Below are positions 34,155-42,331 of a stretch of 64,000 bases of DNA, in pieces. Location of the stretch: assembly GCA_041447245.1 (NCBI GenBank), contig JBGMEA010000021.1, positions 4,571-68,570 of the forward strand, given 5' to 3'. A model generated the notes under the pieces. The model saw nothing but the letters and a program-made list of their open reading frames with translations. It was not told the origin of the DNA and ran no database searches. A program made the position numbers and the translations under genes. This stretch comes from JBGMEA01 sp041447245. GTDB lineage: Bacteria; Bacillota; Clostridia; Eubacteriales; Anaerofustaceae. Each line of letters begins with the position of its first letter. Position 1 is the first letter of the stretch.

Positions 34155-35018
34155 TCAGGCAATTACAGCCCGTCGCAACGTTCGGATCATTTCATATTGC
34201 CTGAACGTGCATACAAATCCGAGAGAAGCCAAAAATATCTGTGTCTCGGTTTTTCCCGCTTCCACATTGAGAATCGAACTGTATTCCGATTGAATTTCTC
34301 TTCCCTCAGCCCGAAACAATTCCGTCCCGAACCCTTTGTTTCTGACATCTTTGCGGACGGCAAATTGCACGATTTCGCCCGATTGCACATCGGCAATCAA
34401 ATATCCTGCGATCTCTGCATGATCAAATGCCGCATAATACCGAAAATGATCTCCGATAGCATTCACGGAATCCTCCGAATTCTGCCAGGAGGGAGCAAAA
34501 TCCCAAAACGAACGAAACAATGTCCAATCCGGCTGCCGAATACGCTCTACCCGATGATTGTTTTTCGATGAAAAATTGAGACGGCTTGCACGATAGCAGC
34601 AGAATTCTCTTGCAATTTCAAATTTTTGCTTCCGATAAAAGTTCAGGGCAGGCTCGTTATCTTGTATGACTTCCAATACATATTGCGTTACATTGCCTGC
34701 GTCCATTTTTTCACGCACGAAATTCATCATCCGTGTCGTGACTCCACTCTGACGAAAGGCAGGAATGACACCCGTACCCATATCATAGGCTGTCAGATGT
34801 CCGTCCGACAAGCGCAGTCCCTTCATTAAAATTCCGACACACCGACCTTCAAAAAAGGCCGCGGCAGAATATTCGGGTGAATAACCTCTGCGTATATTCG
34901 CTCGATCAAATTCTTGTGCAGTCATTTCGATTTTGACATGATAATCCGAAAACGCATCCATAAATGTCTGATAAACGATTTCGGCAGGCAGCCCTTCCAA
35001 TGTTTGGCATGCAATCAT
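34155..35018 (-). CDS. GNAT acetyltransferase with two GNAT-like halves
   Basis: A 287-aa protein. The N-terminal half (residues 1-135) is a GNAT domain with GTGVIPAFRQSGVTTRMMNFVREKM as the acetyl-CoA loop and NEPALNFYRKQKFEIAREF. The C-terminal half (about 150-285) has a weaker GNAT pattern, FAVRKDVRNKGFGTELFRA followed by GFVCTFRQYEM. Double-GNAT proteins of this size occur in Bacillota; substrates are unknown. AGAGGGA precedes the ATG at 35018, and homology starts there rather than at the frame's first ATG. Confidence 0.85.
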   Translation of the reverse strand: MIACQTLEGLPAEIVYQTFMDAFSDYHVKIEMTAQEFDRANIRRGYSPEYSAAAFFEGRCVGILMKGLRLSDGHLTAYDMGTGVIPAFRQSGVTTRMMNFVREKMDAGNVTQYVLEVIQDNEPALNFYRKQKFEIAREFCCYRASRLNFSSKNNHRVERIRQPDWTLFRSFWDFAPSWQNSEDSVNAIGDHFRYYAAFDHAEIAGYLIADVQSGEIVQFAVRKDVRNKGFGTELFRAEGREIQSEYSSILNVEAGKTETQIFLASLGFVCTFRQYEMIRTLRRAVIA

Positions 35019-35053
35019 CAGCTTCCCTCTCTTTGCGTTGCATTTATCCAAAA

Positions 35054-35530
35054 TCATTCGGAAATCATATCGATCAGGCGCTTGCCTGATTCTCGACGAT
35101 AGATCATCGGAGTATAACGGATTCCGTCCGAAACACATTCGGAGCCGAGTGGTTCAAATCCCAGTTTCCGATAGATATCGACGGCGTAAGGAGAAGAGTG
35201 AACCGTAAACTCAGCAGAGGAGCTTGCCTCCAAAACTGTTTCAAACAGCAGTTTCCCGACACCCTGTCTCTGAAAAGCATCCGTTACAAAAAACAAAGAC
35301 AGGTGGCTTCCTGCGTTTCTTGTCGAAATCACCCCGATCAATTGTGCCTCATTGTACGCACAATAAGTATCAAGCAGATCGCCTGTGGATTTATTTTCGA
35401 TGAAATCCAAGAACGTACGTATCCCGGACTCCTCATAATCGGGAGCCGTAAGCTGCAGGAACACTCTGCGCACCAGCTCCATAGCAGCGGCAAAGTCTTG
35501 ATCGTTTTTTGTCTTTTCAATGCGGATCAT
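35054..35530 (-). CDS. GNAT family N-acetyltransferase
   Basis: A 158-aa GNAT protein. LSLFFVTDAFQRQGVGKLLFE carries the Q/RxxGxG/A acetyl-CoA-binding loop, and SSPYAVDIYRKLGFEPLG is the usual C-terminal substrate-side element. The acyl acceptor is unknown. GGAGG lies seven bases before the ATG at 35530. It lies in a minus-strand group with a small membrane protein upstream and the double-GNAT protein downstream. Confidence 0.88.
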   Translation of the reverse strand: MIRIEKTKNDQDFAAAMELVRRVFLQLTAPDYEESGIRTFLDFIENKSTGDLLDTYCAYNEAQLIGVISTRNAGSHLSLFFVTDAFQRQGVGKLLFETVLEASSSAEFTVHSSPYAVDIYRKLGFEPLGSECVSDGIRYTPMIYRRESGKRLIDMISE

Positions 35531-35543
35531 AAGTACCTCCGGA

Positions 35544-35777
35544 TTACTGCCGTTTCTGCTTGATACTGCTCCCGACAGCAATGCCCAGACACATTCCGAT
35601 TGAAATTCCAAGCGCCGGATTGTTAAACAGCAATTGTCCCAATGCTGCACCGAGGCAGAGCCCGAGGCTCAGCCCAAGCGCCAGATAATTTTCGGTATCC
35701 GAAGTCTGTCCGTCGGGCTTTTCGGGATGCGATTCCGGTTCCGCTGCGTCAGTTTTTTCTTTCTCATCCTCATTCAT
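35544..35777 (-). CDS. Small glycine-zipper membrane protein
   Basis: A 77-aa protein. The first 28 residues are acidic and polar, and the rest (LALGLSLGLCLGAALGQLLF, ALGISIGMCLGIAVGSSI) forms two short Gly/Ala-rich hydrophobic segments with a KQKRQ tail. The glycine-zipper spacing suggests oligomer packing in the membrane. Similar short proteins occur beside acetyltransferases in Bacillota, but no function is known. GGGAAAGCGTTT precedes the ATG. Confidence 0.7.
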   Translation of the reverse strand: MNEDEKEKTDAAEPESHPEKPDGQTSDTENYLALGLSLGLCLGAALGQLLFNNPALGISIGMCLGIAVGSSIKQKRQ

Positions 35778-35876
35778 AAACGCTTTCCCTCAAATTCAGT
35801 GATTGATATCTTTTATTGTATCATACCGATGGGATGATACGCAGCCGAAGCCCTGAGGAATCCGTCAAAACCCATC

Positions 35877-35905
35877 AAAAAAAGGCCGTTTTACAACCTT
35901 TTTTT
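35877..35905 (-). terminator. Terminator after the CheW-domain sensor gene
   Basis: AAAAAAAGG pairs with CCTTTTTTT across eleven bases; on the reverse strand it ends in a T tract, 31 bases past the stop. Confidence 0.65.
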
Positions 35906-35935
35906 CGCAGACGGAACAACAACGGACACGCTCGC

Positions 35936-38521
35936 TCAGTCTTCCGTTCCCGTAGACAAAACATAATCCAACGATCCGATTGCATCGGTAAGCTCCTGCT
36001 TGATCTGTCGGGAATCAAGACGCTCAAACAACAACTCCGAATCAAGAACAAAAAGAAATTTTCCGTCTGACTTGCCTGATGAAACAATCCCTTTGATGAT
36101 TCCAGCCGCTCCGCCGAATTTCGGCGCGCGCTTCACAGCGTCCGGATCCAACTCCAAGACGGTATGCAGTTCATCGACTGCCAGAGCCAGCAGATTATTC
36201 AGCGGAGTGCGCACCACGAGCAGGTGAGAGGCATCATTCGAGTAAGTGCTTTCCGCAAGGACCGTATTCAGATCGGCTACCGCAATATATTCATCGCGGT
36301 AGCCGACAGCTCCCCGGATCATTTCATTTGCGCTGAGCAGCGGAACAATCCGATCGGCATCAACCACCTCGAGAATATCCTTCTGATCCAATGCCAGACT
36401 GATCTCCCCGATGCGAAACGTAGCCAGTTTGAGCGAATGATTGTGATCCGTCAATCCGACATCGGATTGTTCAATCCATTGAGCTCCTCCGAGCACGGCT
36501 TCCGTTTGCTCGTAATCGGCAAGTTTTTCGAAAACAAATGCCAAGACATCATTCCGATACCCGTCGGTATTTTTATACTCCCGGTAGCTTGAAGAGCAGG
36601 AACTGCCGACCGCGAAATATGATTCTTCATAAACAAGAATGTTCATTCCGTTCATTCCGTTTTGCGTGATCAGCATAGACGCAGGCAATTTCAGTTTCGT
36701 TCCGGGCCGGATATCTTCTCTGGTGGAAGAGATCACCACTCCCTTGCGATCCGTGAATACGGCAAATGAATCTTTTTTCAGCGAAAGCGCATCATGAAGC
36801 ATGGTACGGAATTGGAAATCGCTGTCGAAGACAATACCGATACCGCCGACTGTCAACGCATTGTTTTCAAAATCAGTCACGGATGCGCCGTAAATATAAG
36901 TATGACGCCCATCGTAAAGGTCACTTGCTTCAAAATCGGAGACGAAATAATTTGCTTCGTTTGCATTGATCAAAACATCACGGACAAATTTCTTTTCCAC
37001 TTTTTTCCCGATATCGGAGCGGTGCGAAGGATTGGAAACAGCGACGATCATTCCCGCTGCGTCAAACAAAAACAGATTGCTGTACACGGTATACAGACTG
37101 TTGATATATACGAGAATATCGGTCAGTTTTGCAGTATCCCGCTCTGTAAGCTGTTGCTTTGCGAGGATTTTTCGGAATGTGGTATTCAATGCCCACCAAC
37201 GGCAGTCATTGGCGCGCTCATAGAGGTTGCGATCCATAATATCCGTGCACAGCGATGCAAGGAAGCCGACATCGCGCATGCTTGCGGAGATCACGGTGGA
37301 GAACAGATCACGCACCGATGTTTCAAACAATTGACTGGTATCTTCTCCCATCTGGCTGACGGTGCGAAGAATGGGTTTGAGCCGAAGCGATTCGCCGTCT
37401 GCACGATCTTCCTTCATCAGGATCTCGCCGTTAAAAACAATGCGTCGGAGCGAACTGTTGATCTCCTGCGTTTTTCGCACGATTTCATGCAGCGCTTTGG
37501 AAAACGAATTCGCTTTCTGCATCAGCCCGTCCGTCATCTTTTGATCGGAGGCGTCGAACAATCCCTCGTTCTTTTCCAGAAATGCAAAGCGCAGCGGGAT
37601 CATGATATGTCCTTTCCACCCCAGTCCGAAATAGCCCTGATATCCTTTTGTGGCAACAGTTCTGGCAATATATTCATTTCCGCGGTAATACACGACGCCG
37701 TTCTCATCAGGGGAGACTGCTTCCGCTTTGATCCCGATCGGAAGGTGATTTTCATCACTGCTTGCGATAACCGAATGGCTTCGGTCGACAATCGCGATGA
37801 CGGAACCGTCATAATCAATATCCAGTTTTTCGAAGATGCGTTCCATTTCATTCTCAAACCGAAAACAAAGACAGATAATTCCCAGTACGGAACCCGTTTC
37901 CCCATCCGCAATTTTGCTGGAAAAAATGTGCGAAACCGCTTTATGCGGCTGCAATTCGGATTTGCGAAATGTTTCGACAAAACCGTCCGTTGAATGCAAA
38001 GTCTCCTCCAAAAGCGGATCCGTCATACGCAGACCTTCAATCGGGCTGTCTTGGTCAAGGTTAATCAGTACGCGGTTGGAATTGTCCAAAATGATAATTT
38101 CTTCGTAGACGGAATATTTCGCGACATATTCATTCAGCCGTTTCAAAAGCTTCGTGCGTTCTTCATATCGGCTTGCAATCAGTCCGGATTGTTCATTTCC
38201 GATTTCGGCAATCGCATTCGGAGAGTCGAGTTCGGAAGTGCCTCCCGCGAATCGGCGCACCTCGTCATCCGTGGCGAGAAAGCCGACATCGGCAGTTCGT
38301 TCATACAGATTTCTGATTAGGATATCCACGGCAACCTGCGCTTTGGACACGATTTTCTGCTCCAGTTTTTTTAAATTTTCCACTTCCAGTGTTTCAATCA
38401 ATTCGCTTTGCAGATCAAAAAAACTGTTTTGTATTTTCTGCATATGAGGCAGAATATCTTTCGACTGTATCGGGCAATTGATCTCGCTGAATAATTTGAT
38501 GCTGTCCCATTGTTCGTTCAT
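35936..38521 (-). CDS. Soluble double-sensor protein with C-terminal CheW domain
   Basis: An 861-aa protein without an evident membrane helix. It appears to hold two related sensor halves: about 60-330 (RNLYERTADVGFLATDDEVRRF, VYEEIIILDNSNRVLINLD) and about 400-640 (RNLYERANDCRWWALNTTFRKIL, VYSNLFLFDAAGMIVAVSN), each resembling a Cache/PAS-like sensor. A CheW-like domain follows (about 700-835: LKLATFRIGEISLALDQKDILEVV, IRGAVGYRDEYIAVADLN). In most bacteria CheW couples receptors to the CheA kinase. Here sensors and CheW are fused, possibly delivering signals to an array directly. No other chemotaxis gene is in the window. ATG 38521 has a weak CTGAAG site. Confidence 0.78.
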   Translation of the reverse strand: MNEQWDSIKLFSEINCPIQSKDILPHMQKIQNSFFDLQSELIETLEVENLKKLEQKIVSKAQVAVDILIRNLYERTADVGFLATDDEVRRFAGGTSELDSPNAIAEIGNEQSGLIASRYEERTKLLKRLNEYVAKYSVYEEIIILDNSNRVLINLDQDSPIEGLRMTDPLLEETLHSTDGFVETFRKSELQPHKAVSHIFSSKIADGETGSVLGIICLCFRFENEMERIFEKLDIDYDGSVIAIVDRSHSVIASSDENHLPIGIKAEAVSPDENGVVYYRGNEYIARTVATKGYQGYFGLGWKGHIMIPLRFAFLEKNEGLFDASDQKMTDGLMQKANSFSKALHEIVRKTQEINSSLRRIVFNGEILMKEDRADGESLRLKPILRTVSQMGEDTSQLFETSVRDLFSTVISASMRDVGFLASLCTDIMDRNLYERANDCRWWALNTTFRKILAKQQLTERDTAKLTDILVYINSLYTVYSNLFLFDAAGMIVAVSNPSHRSDIGKKVEKKFVRDVLINANEANYFVSDFEASDLYDGRHTYIYGASVTDFENNALTVGGIGIVFDSDFQFRTMLHDALSLKKDSFAVFTDRKGVVISSTREDIRPGTKLKLPASMLITQNGMNGMNILVYEESYFAVGSSCSSSYREYKNTDGYRNDVLAFVFEKLADYEQTEAVLGGAQWIEQSDVGLTDHNHSLKLATFRIGEISLALDQKDILEVVDADRIVPLLSANEMIRGAVGYRDEYIAVADLNTVLAESTYSNDASHLLVVRTPLNNLLALAVDELHTVLELDPDAVKRAPKFGGAAGIIKGIVSSGKSDGKFLFVLDSELLFERLDSRQIKQELTDAIGSLDYVLSTGTED

Positions 38522-39005
38522 CTTCAGCAGATTGCTGTTTTATAGCTGCACGTCCGGCATAAATGTCAAAAAATCACGATTTTGAAATGGTATCATATCC
38601 CTTCCACCTTCCTTTCAATTGGTCAAAATAAAAAAATATAACGCGAAAAAACTGCTTCAAGCGCCGTTGCTCCGCATTATAATATTCTGCTGCAATGTGT
38701 TTTATATTAGCAAAATTCTCCTTAAATTGCAACCGCATTTCTGCTAAGAATAAGTAAAATCACGTTTTTTATGATTCATTCAATTCCGAAATATTCCAAA
38801 CAACACTGCTGCTATAAGTTTGCATATCGGCAGTTCGTTGGAAAAAATAACAGAGCGTGCGAAAAAAATCTCAATTATTTTTCGTACACTCTTCAATTTT
38901 ATTATAGCATAAAAAAATCCAAAAAAACAGACTCGACAAGCCCTCTGATACACGGTAAACTAAGCACACGAAGAACAATCATTTTGTCAGGCAAGGAGAA
39001 CTTAT
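38522..39005. other. 484-base divergent gap with an isolated hairpin
   Basis: No convincing gene. It separates the divergent CheW-sensor and LUD genes. A possible sensor promoter on the reverse strand is TTGACA (38564-38569) with TATAAA (38539-38544), though the spacing of 19 is long. At 38852-38892 AGAG-C-GTGCGAAAAA pairs with TTTTTCGTAC-A-CTCT (one mismatch and one G-U), followed on the plus strand by a T-rich run. A terminator-like hairpin between divergent genes could mark the end of a short untranslated RNA. The rest is AT-rich without visible structure. Confidence 0.4.
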
Positions 39006-39629
39006 ATGAATCCGAAAAAAGATTACAACCGTATCTTGGCGCAAAAAACAATCGAAGCATTCTCTGAACGAAATATCACGGGTTATTATTGCGAAACGGC
39101 AGCGGAGGCCAAAGAAAAAGCCCTCTCTCTGATTCCTGCAGAAAGCACTGTTTCCTGCGGAGGCTCGGAAACACTGAAGCAAACAGGCATGATCGAAGCC
39201 TTGAGGGATGGCGATTACCGTTTTTTTGATCCTCACGCAGCAATGGGAGCCATGGAGAAAAACAACGTCGCGCACGCCGCTCTGAGTGTGGACTACTTTT
39301 TCATGAGCGCCAATGCAATCTCTTCCGACGGGGAACTCGTCAACATCGACGGATACGGAAACCGCGTCTCCGCTATGATATTCGGACCGAGCCATGTGAT
39401 TGTCATTGCGGGAATGAACAAGGTCACGAATGACCTTAACAGTGCAATCAATCGTGCGAAACACATTGCCGCCCCGAAAACCCTTTTGCTGTTCCGACAG
39501 GACTATCCCTCGTTCAATGAGCTGGACACACAGGCCGAGCGGGGTTCGAATCACCTGGTCGTTACGACAGGTTCTGCCGTGAAAGATCGAATGATTGTGA
39601 TTCTGGTCGACGAAGAACTGGGATTTTAA
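39006..39629 (+). CDS. LUD-domain protein (LutC-like)
   Basis: A 207-aa protein of the lactate-utilisation domain family: VSCGGSETLKQTGMIEAL, LSVDYFFMSANAISSDGELVNIDGYGNRVSAMIFGP and VIVIAGMNKVTNDLNSAINRAKHIAAP. LutC-type proteins take part in lactate oxidation with LutA and LutB, but single-gene LUD proteins like this one are common in gut Bacillota and have no fixed role. No lutAB genes are adjacent. AAGGAG lies eight bases before the ATG. Confidence 0.9.
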   Translation: MNPKKDYNRILAQKTIEAFSERNITGYYCETAAEAKEKALSLIPAESTVSCGGSETLKQTGMIEALRDGDYRFFDPHAAMGAMEKNNVAHAALSVDYFFMSANAISSDGELVNIDGYGNRVSAMIFGPSHVIVIAGMNKVTNDLNSAINRAKHIAAPKTLLLFRQDYPSFNELDTQAERGSNHLVVTTGSAVKDRMIVILVDEELGF

Positions 39630-39650
39630 TACCACCCCTGTAATTTTTAT

Positions 39651-39681
39651 AAAAAAAAGAAAACGCATTGTTTTCTTTTTC
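39651..39681. terminator. Bidirectional terminator between convergent genes
   Basis: AAAAAGAAAAC pairs with GTTTTCTTTTT (11 bp, five-base loop) with A and T tracts on either side, between the ends of the LUD and YfcE-like genes. Confidence 0.8.
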
Positions 39682-39703
39682 TGCAGTCCTGTAAATCCAC
39701 TGT

Positions 39704-40249
39704 TTAATTTATGGTTGCGGAACGGAACACGGTCCCGTCCAAACATTTGATCTCGAAAAGAGAATCCGTCAATACGCCGTAAGTATGCGGGTTCTGTTCT
39801 TTCGGCAAGGTAATCGATCCCGGATTGATCAGAAAGATACCGTCTTTGCGCTCAATAAGCGGGATATGGGTATGCCCGAAGAAAAAGACGTCACCCGCCG
39901 AAAGAGGCGGCAGAGAATCGGGATGAAACAGATGCCCGTGTGTGAGAAACAATCGCTTTGTTTCATGCAGTACAACGGAATAATCCGATCGGATCGGAAA
40001 ATCCAGCACCATCTGATCGACTTCGGAATCGCAATTCCCTCTCACGGCAATGATTTTATGCGCATACGCATTGAGAAGCGCTGCGGTTTCTTTCGGATCG
40101 TACCCTTCGGGCAGCGGATTGCGTGCACCGTGATATAATTCATCCCCGAGCAGAATCAGCCACTCCGCCTGTTCTGTTTCAAAACGGTCGAGCGCCTGTT
40201 TCAAATAATGCGCGGAACCGTGGATATCCGATAAAAAAAATAACTTCAT
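39704..40249 (-). CDS. YfcE-type metallophosphodiesterase
   Basis: A 181-aa calcineurin-like phosphoesterase. Metal-site motifs in order are MKLFFLSDIHGS, LGDELYH, VRGNCDSEVD, LFLTHGH and FGHTHIP. This is the YfcE/MJ0936 family, which hydrolyses phosphodiester model substrates and perhaps cyclic nucleotides. CGGAGGACAGT precedes the ATG. It follows the YczE-like membrane gene on the same strand after a 60-base gap. Confidence 0.95.
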   Translation of the reverse strand: MKLFFLSDIHGSAHYLKQALDRFETEQAEWLILLGDELYHGARNPLPEGYDPKETAALLNAYAHKIIAVRGNCDSEVDQMVLDFPIRSDYSVVLHETKRLFLTHGHLFHPDSLPPLSAGDVFFFGHTHIPLIERKDGIFLINPGSITLPKEQNPHTYGVLTDSLFEIKCLDGTVFRSATIN

Positions 40250-40309
40250 ACTGTCCTCCGAAATGATTCGATGAATCTTGTTTATCTATCATATATTGAC
40301 GACGTTTTC

Positions 40310-40957
40310 TTATGATAGCGTGTTTTGTTCTTTTATCGCAAGTCTTTTTGCCATTTTTTCTTTCGATATATTCATGGAAGCGGTCAGCAGAATCATGCTG
40401 ACTGCCGTGCCTTCCCGAACATAAAGCGGCAGCCCGAAAGCAAGAGAAACGCCGAGCGATACCGCCGCGGAAAACAAATCGACCCCGTAACGGAAAAACG
40501 CAAATTTGCGCGATGTGCATGATTCCATTTCCACACAAAAACTTTCGATGGGAAATGTGATGACATTGTAGTGAATGATCATACCGACAGACAGTCCGCT
40601 GATTACGGTGCCGACGGACAGCACCAGCAGTTTCATCAGATAAGTGTGCACTGCAAAATTCTGCAGAATGGTATAAACGTAAAAATTGATCAGTGAGCCG
40701 AAAATCAGAACAAACACTGCCTGCAGCACATACTTGAACGGATGACGGAATTTTGTGAGGATCATATAAGCAAGAAGGAATGCGAAGTTGAACAGCGTGG
40801 TAACCGTTCCGACTTTCAAGCCGGAAGCTGCCGAGAGCGCAACATTCATCGCATTGTAGGCACTCACCCCGATATCCACCTGAATGCTCAGGCTGACCCC
40901 GAATGCGGAAATGCAGTAAAAAAGCAGTGACAGCAGCAGTCGTTTGATTTGTTCCAT
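40310..40957 (-). CDS. YczE/YyaS/YitT-family membrane protein
   Basis: A 215-aa integral membrane protein with five or six helices. It begins MEQIKRLLLSLLFYCISAFGVSLSIQVDIGVSAYNAMNVALS and includes LINFYVYTILQNF and GMIIHYNVITFPIESFC, matching the YczE/YitT-like group of unknown transport role. AAGGATCGATT precedes the ATG at 40957. It is divergent from a Crp/Fnr-type regulator 92 bases away, which may control it. Confidence 0.82.
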   Translation of the reverse strand: MEQIKRLLLSLLFYCISAFGVSLSIQVDIGVSAYNAMNVALSAASGLKVGTVTTLFNFAFLLAYMILTKFRHPFKYVLQAVFVLIFGSLINFYVYTILQNFAVHTYLMKLLVLSVGTVISGLSVGMIIHYNVITFPIESFCVEMESCTSRKFAFFRYGVDLFSAAVSLGVSLAFGLPLYVREGTAVSMILLTASMNISKEKMAKRLAIKEQNTLS

Positions 40958-41013
40958 AATCGATCCTTCGGAAAGTTTTCGTTTCATTGCTACCATCATA
41001 CACAAAAAGAAGT

Positions 41014-41035
41014 TATAATTATATGAGATATCTCA
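41014..41035. promoter_or_regulatory. TATAAT box with adjoining palindrome TGAGATATCTCA
   Basis: TATAAT at 41014-41019 is followed at 41024-41035 by a perfect 12-bp palindrome just ahead of the Crp/Fnr-type regulator gene. It resembles half of a TGTGA-TCACA site and may be an autoregulatory operator. Confidence 0.45.
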
Positions 41036-41049
41036 CATTCGAGGTAAAT

Positions 41050-41727
41050 ATGGAACGAATTCACAAAAGAACTTCTGCTCAATCAGAGGGAATAAATGAA
41101 TCCACTATCGGGATTATGAATACGGAAGTGACGGAAACCGTGCGGTTTCTTTCCGGGGAAACCATCATCTCTTCGCAGCACAGCGTCGATTATTTATATC
41201 TGATGAGACAGGGAAAAGCAAAAATATGTCTGACGCATGAAAACGGGAAACTGTCGATCATCGAGTTCATCGGAAGCGGAGAGTATCTGGGAGAACTGAC
41301 GTTTCTGGGAATCGAGACGCAGCCGAAAGATGTCATTGCACTGACGGAATGCATCTGCCTGCGGGTGCCGATGACATACGCGATGAAGCAGTTTTCCTCC
41401 GATGCGGATTTTCTGTTCGCCTTATCGCAATATCTGGGGAAAAAACTGATGCGGCGTTCCTGGTTTCAGAGCAAGATGCAGAGTTATGAATTGAAAAACA
41501 GACTGGCCGCGCATATCCTGCTGCTGGAGACGGACGGAATCTACCGAGAGAAACACACGGAAACCGCCGAATATCTCGGGGTCAGTTACCGCCATCTGCT
41601 GTATACATTCAAAGAATTTCTGGATGACGGCTTTCTTGTGAAGGCAAAACAAGGCTACCTCGTCAACCGCGAAAAACTCGAACCGCTGTCCGCCGATATT
41701 CTCGTAAAGCAAAACCAATCGTATTAA
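41050..41727 (+). CDS. Crp/Fnr-family regulator (YeiL-like)
   Basis: A 225-aa regulator. The cyclic-nucleotide-binding-like beta barrel spans about 20-120 (VDYLYLMRQGKAKICLTHENGKLSIIEFIGSGEYLGEL). The C-terminal winged helix (about 145-215: KNRLAAHILLLE, TAEYLGVSYRHLLYTFKEFLDDGFLVKAKQGYLV) is of the YeiL type. The few Cys residues (CLTH, CICLRV) do not form an Fnr cluster motif. GAGGTAAAT lies just before the ATG at 41050; the frame opens earlier, but the upstream part overlaps the promoter region. Divergent from the YczE-like gene. Confidence 0.87.
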   Translation: MERIHKRTSAQSEGINESTIGIMNTEVTETVRFLSGETIISSQHSVDYLYLMRQGKAKICLTHENGKLSIIEFIGSGEYLGELTFLGIETQPKDVIALTECICLRVPMTYAMKQFSSDADFLFALSQYLGKKLMRRSWFQSKMQSYELKNRLAAHILLLETDGIYREKHTETAEYLGVSYRHLLYTFKEFLDDGFLVKAKQGYLVNREKLEPLSADILVKQNQSY

Positions 41728-41740
41728 CTCGGCATACAAA

Positions 41741-41769
41741 ACGCACGTCTGCGGACGTGCGTTGTTTTG
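41741..41769 (+). terminator. Intrinsic terminator after the Crp/Fnr gene
   Basis: ACGCACGTC pairs with GACGTGCGT (9 bp, TGCG loop) and runs into TTGTTTTGT. Confidence 0.85.
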
Positions 41770-41770
41770 T

Positions 41771-42310
41771 TCATACCCATTCCTTTTGCAATATGGCATA
41801 GACGCAGTCATCGCACCAGATGCCGTCCATCCAATAGCTTTGCACAAAATGCGCTTCTTTGCAAAAACCGAGCGCTTCCAACAAATGCACCGAGCTTTGG
41901 TTATCGGGATCGACCGATGCGCTGATGCGGTGTTTTCCGTAAACCGAAAACAGCAGATCGATGATGGCATTCACTGCCTCTCTCGCATATCCCTTGCCCT
42001 GAAAATAAGGATCAAGTGTGTATCCGAGTTCCGCCTGCCTGCCATCATCGAAAAAATGCACTCCGAGATCCCCGATCATCCGCCCGTCTTTCAGACAGAT
42101 TGCCGCCTGAAACCAGGTGTCGTCGGTATCGAACGCTGTTTGTACCGTCGTCTCGATGAATCGTTGCGCGTCCGTTTGTTCCTTGGGTCGGAAGGATTGG
42201 TAGCGAAACACTTCGGGCATTGATCGGTAAGAAAAAAATGGTTCCGTATCCGATAATGCAAGCGTTCTGAGTATCAGTCGATCTGTTTCGATGGGTTGAA
42301 ATCCGTTCAT
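41771..42310 (-). CDS. RimJ/RimL-type GNAT acetyltransferase
   Basis: A 179-aa GNAT protein of the Acetyltransf_3 type: FQPIETDRLILRTLALSDTEPFFSYRS at the N-terminus, ELGYTLDPYFQGKGYAREAVNAIID as acetyl-CoA site, and ASVDPDNQSSVHLLEALGFCKEAHF. Relatives acetylate protein N-termini, aminoglycosides or small amines; substrate unknown. AGGTAAATCGT precedes the ATG. The channel gene ends 22 bases downstream of its stop codon side only as a neighbour: it lies upstream on the same strand order and shows no functional link. Confidence 0.87.
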   Translation of the reverse strand: MNGFQPIETDRLILRTLALSDTEPFFSYRSMPEVFRYQSFRPKEQTDAQRFIETTVQTAFDTDDTWFQAAICLKDGRMIGDLGVHFFDDGRQAELGYTLDPYFQGKGYAREAVNAIIDLLFSVYGKHRISASVDPDNQSSVHLLEALGFCKEAHFVQSYWMDGIWCDDCVYAILQKEWV

Positions 42311-42331
42311 ACGATTTACCTGCTTTGATGG

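Noticed and set aside
36794..37993. 399-codon plus-strand frame opposite the CheW-sensor gene
   Set aside because: Shadow frame; the minus strand encodes conserved sensor and CheW elements.
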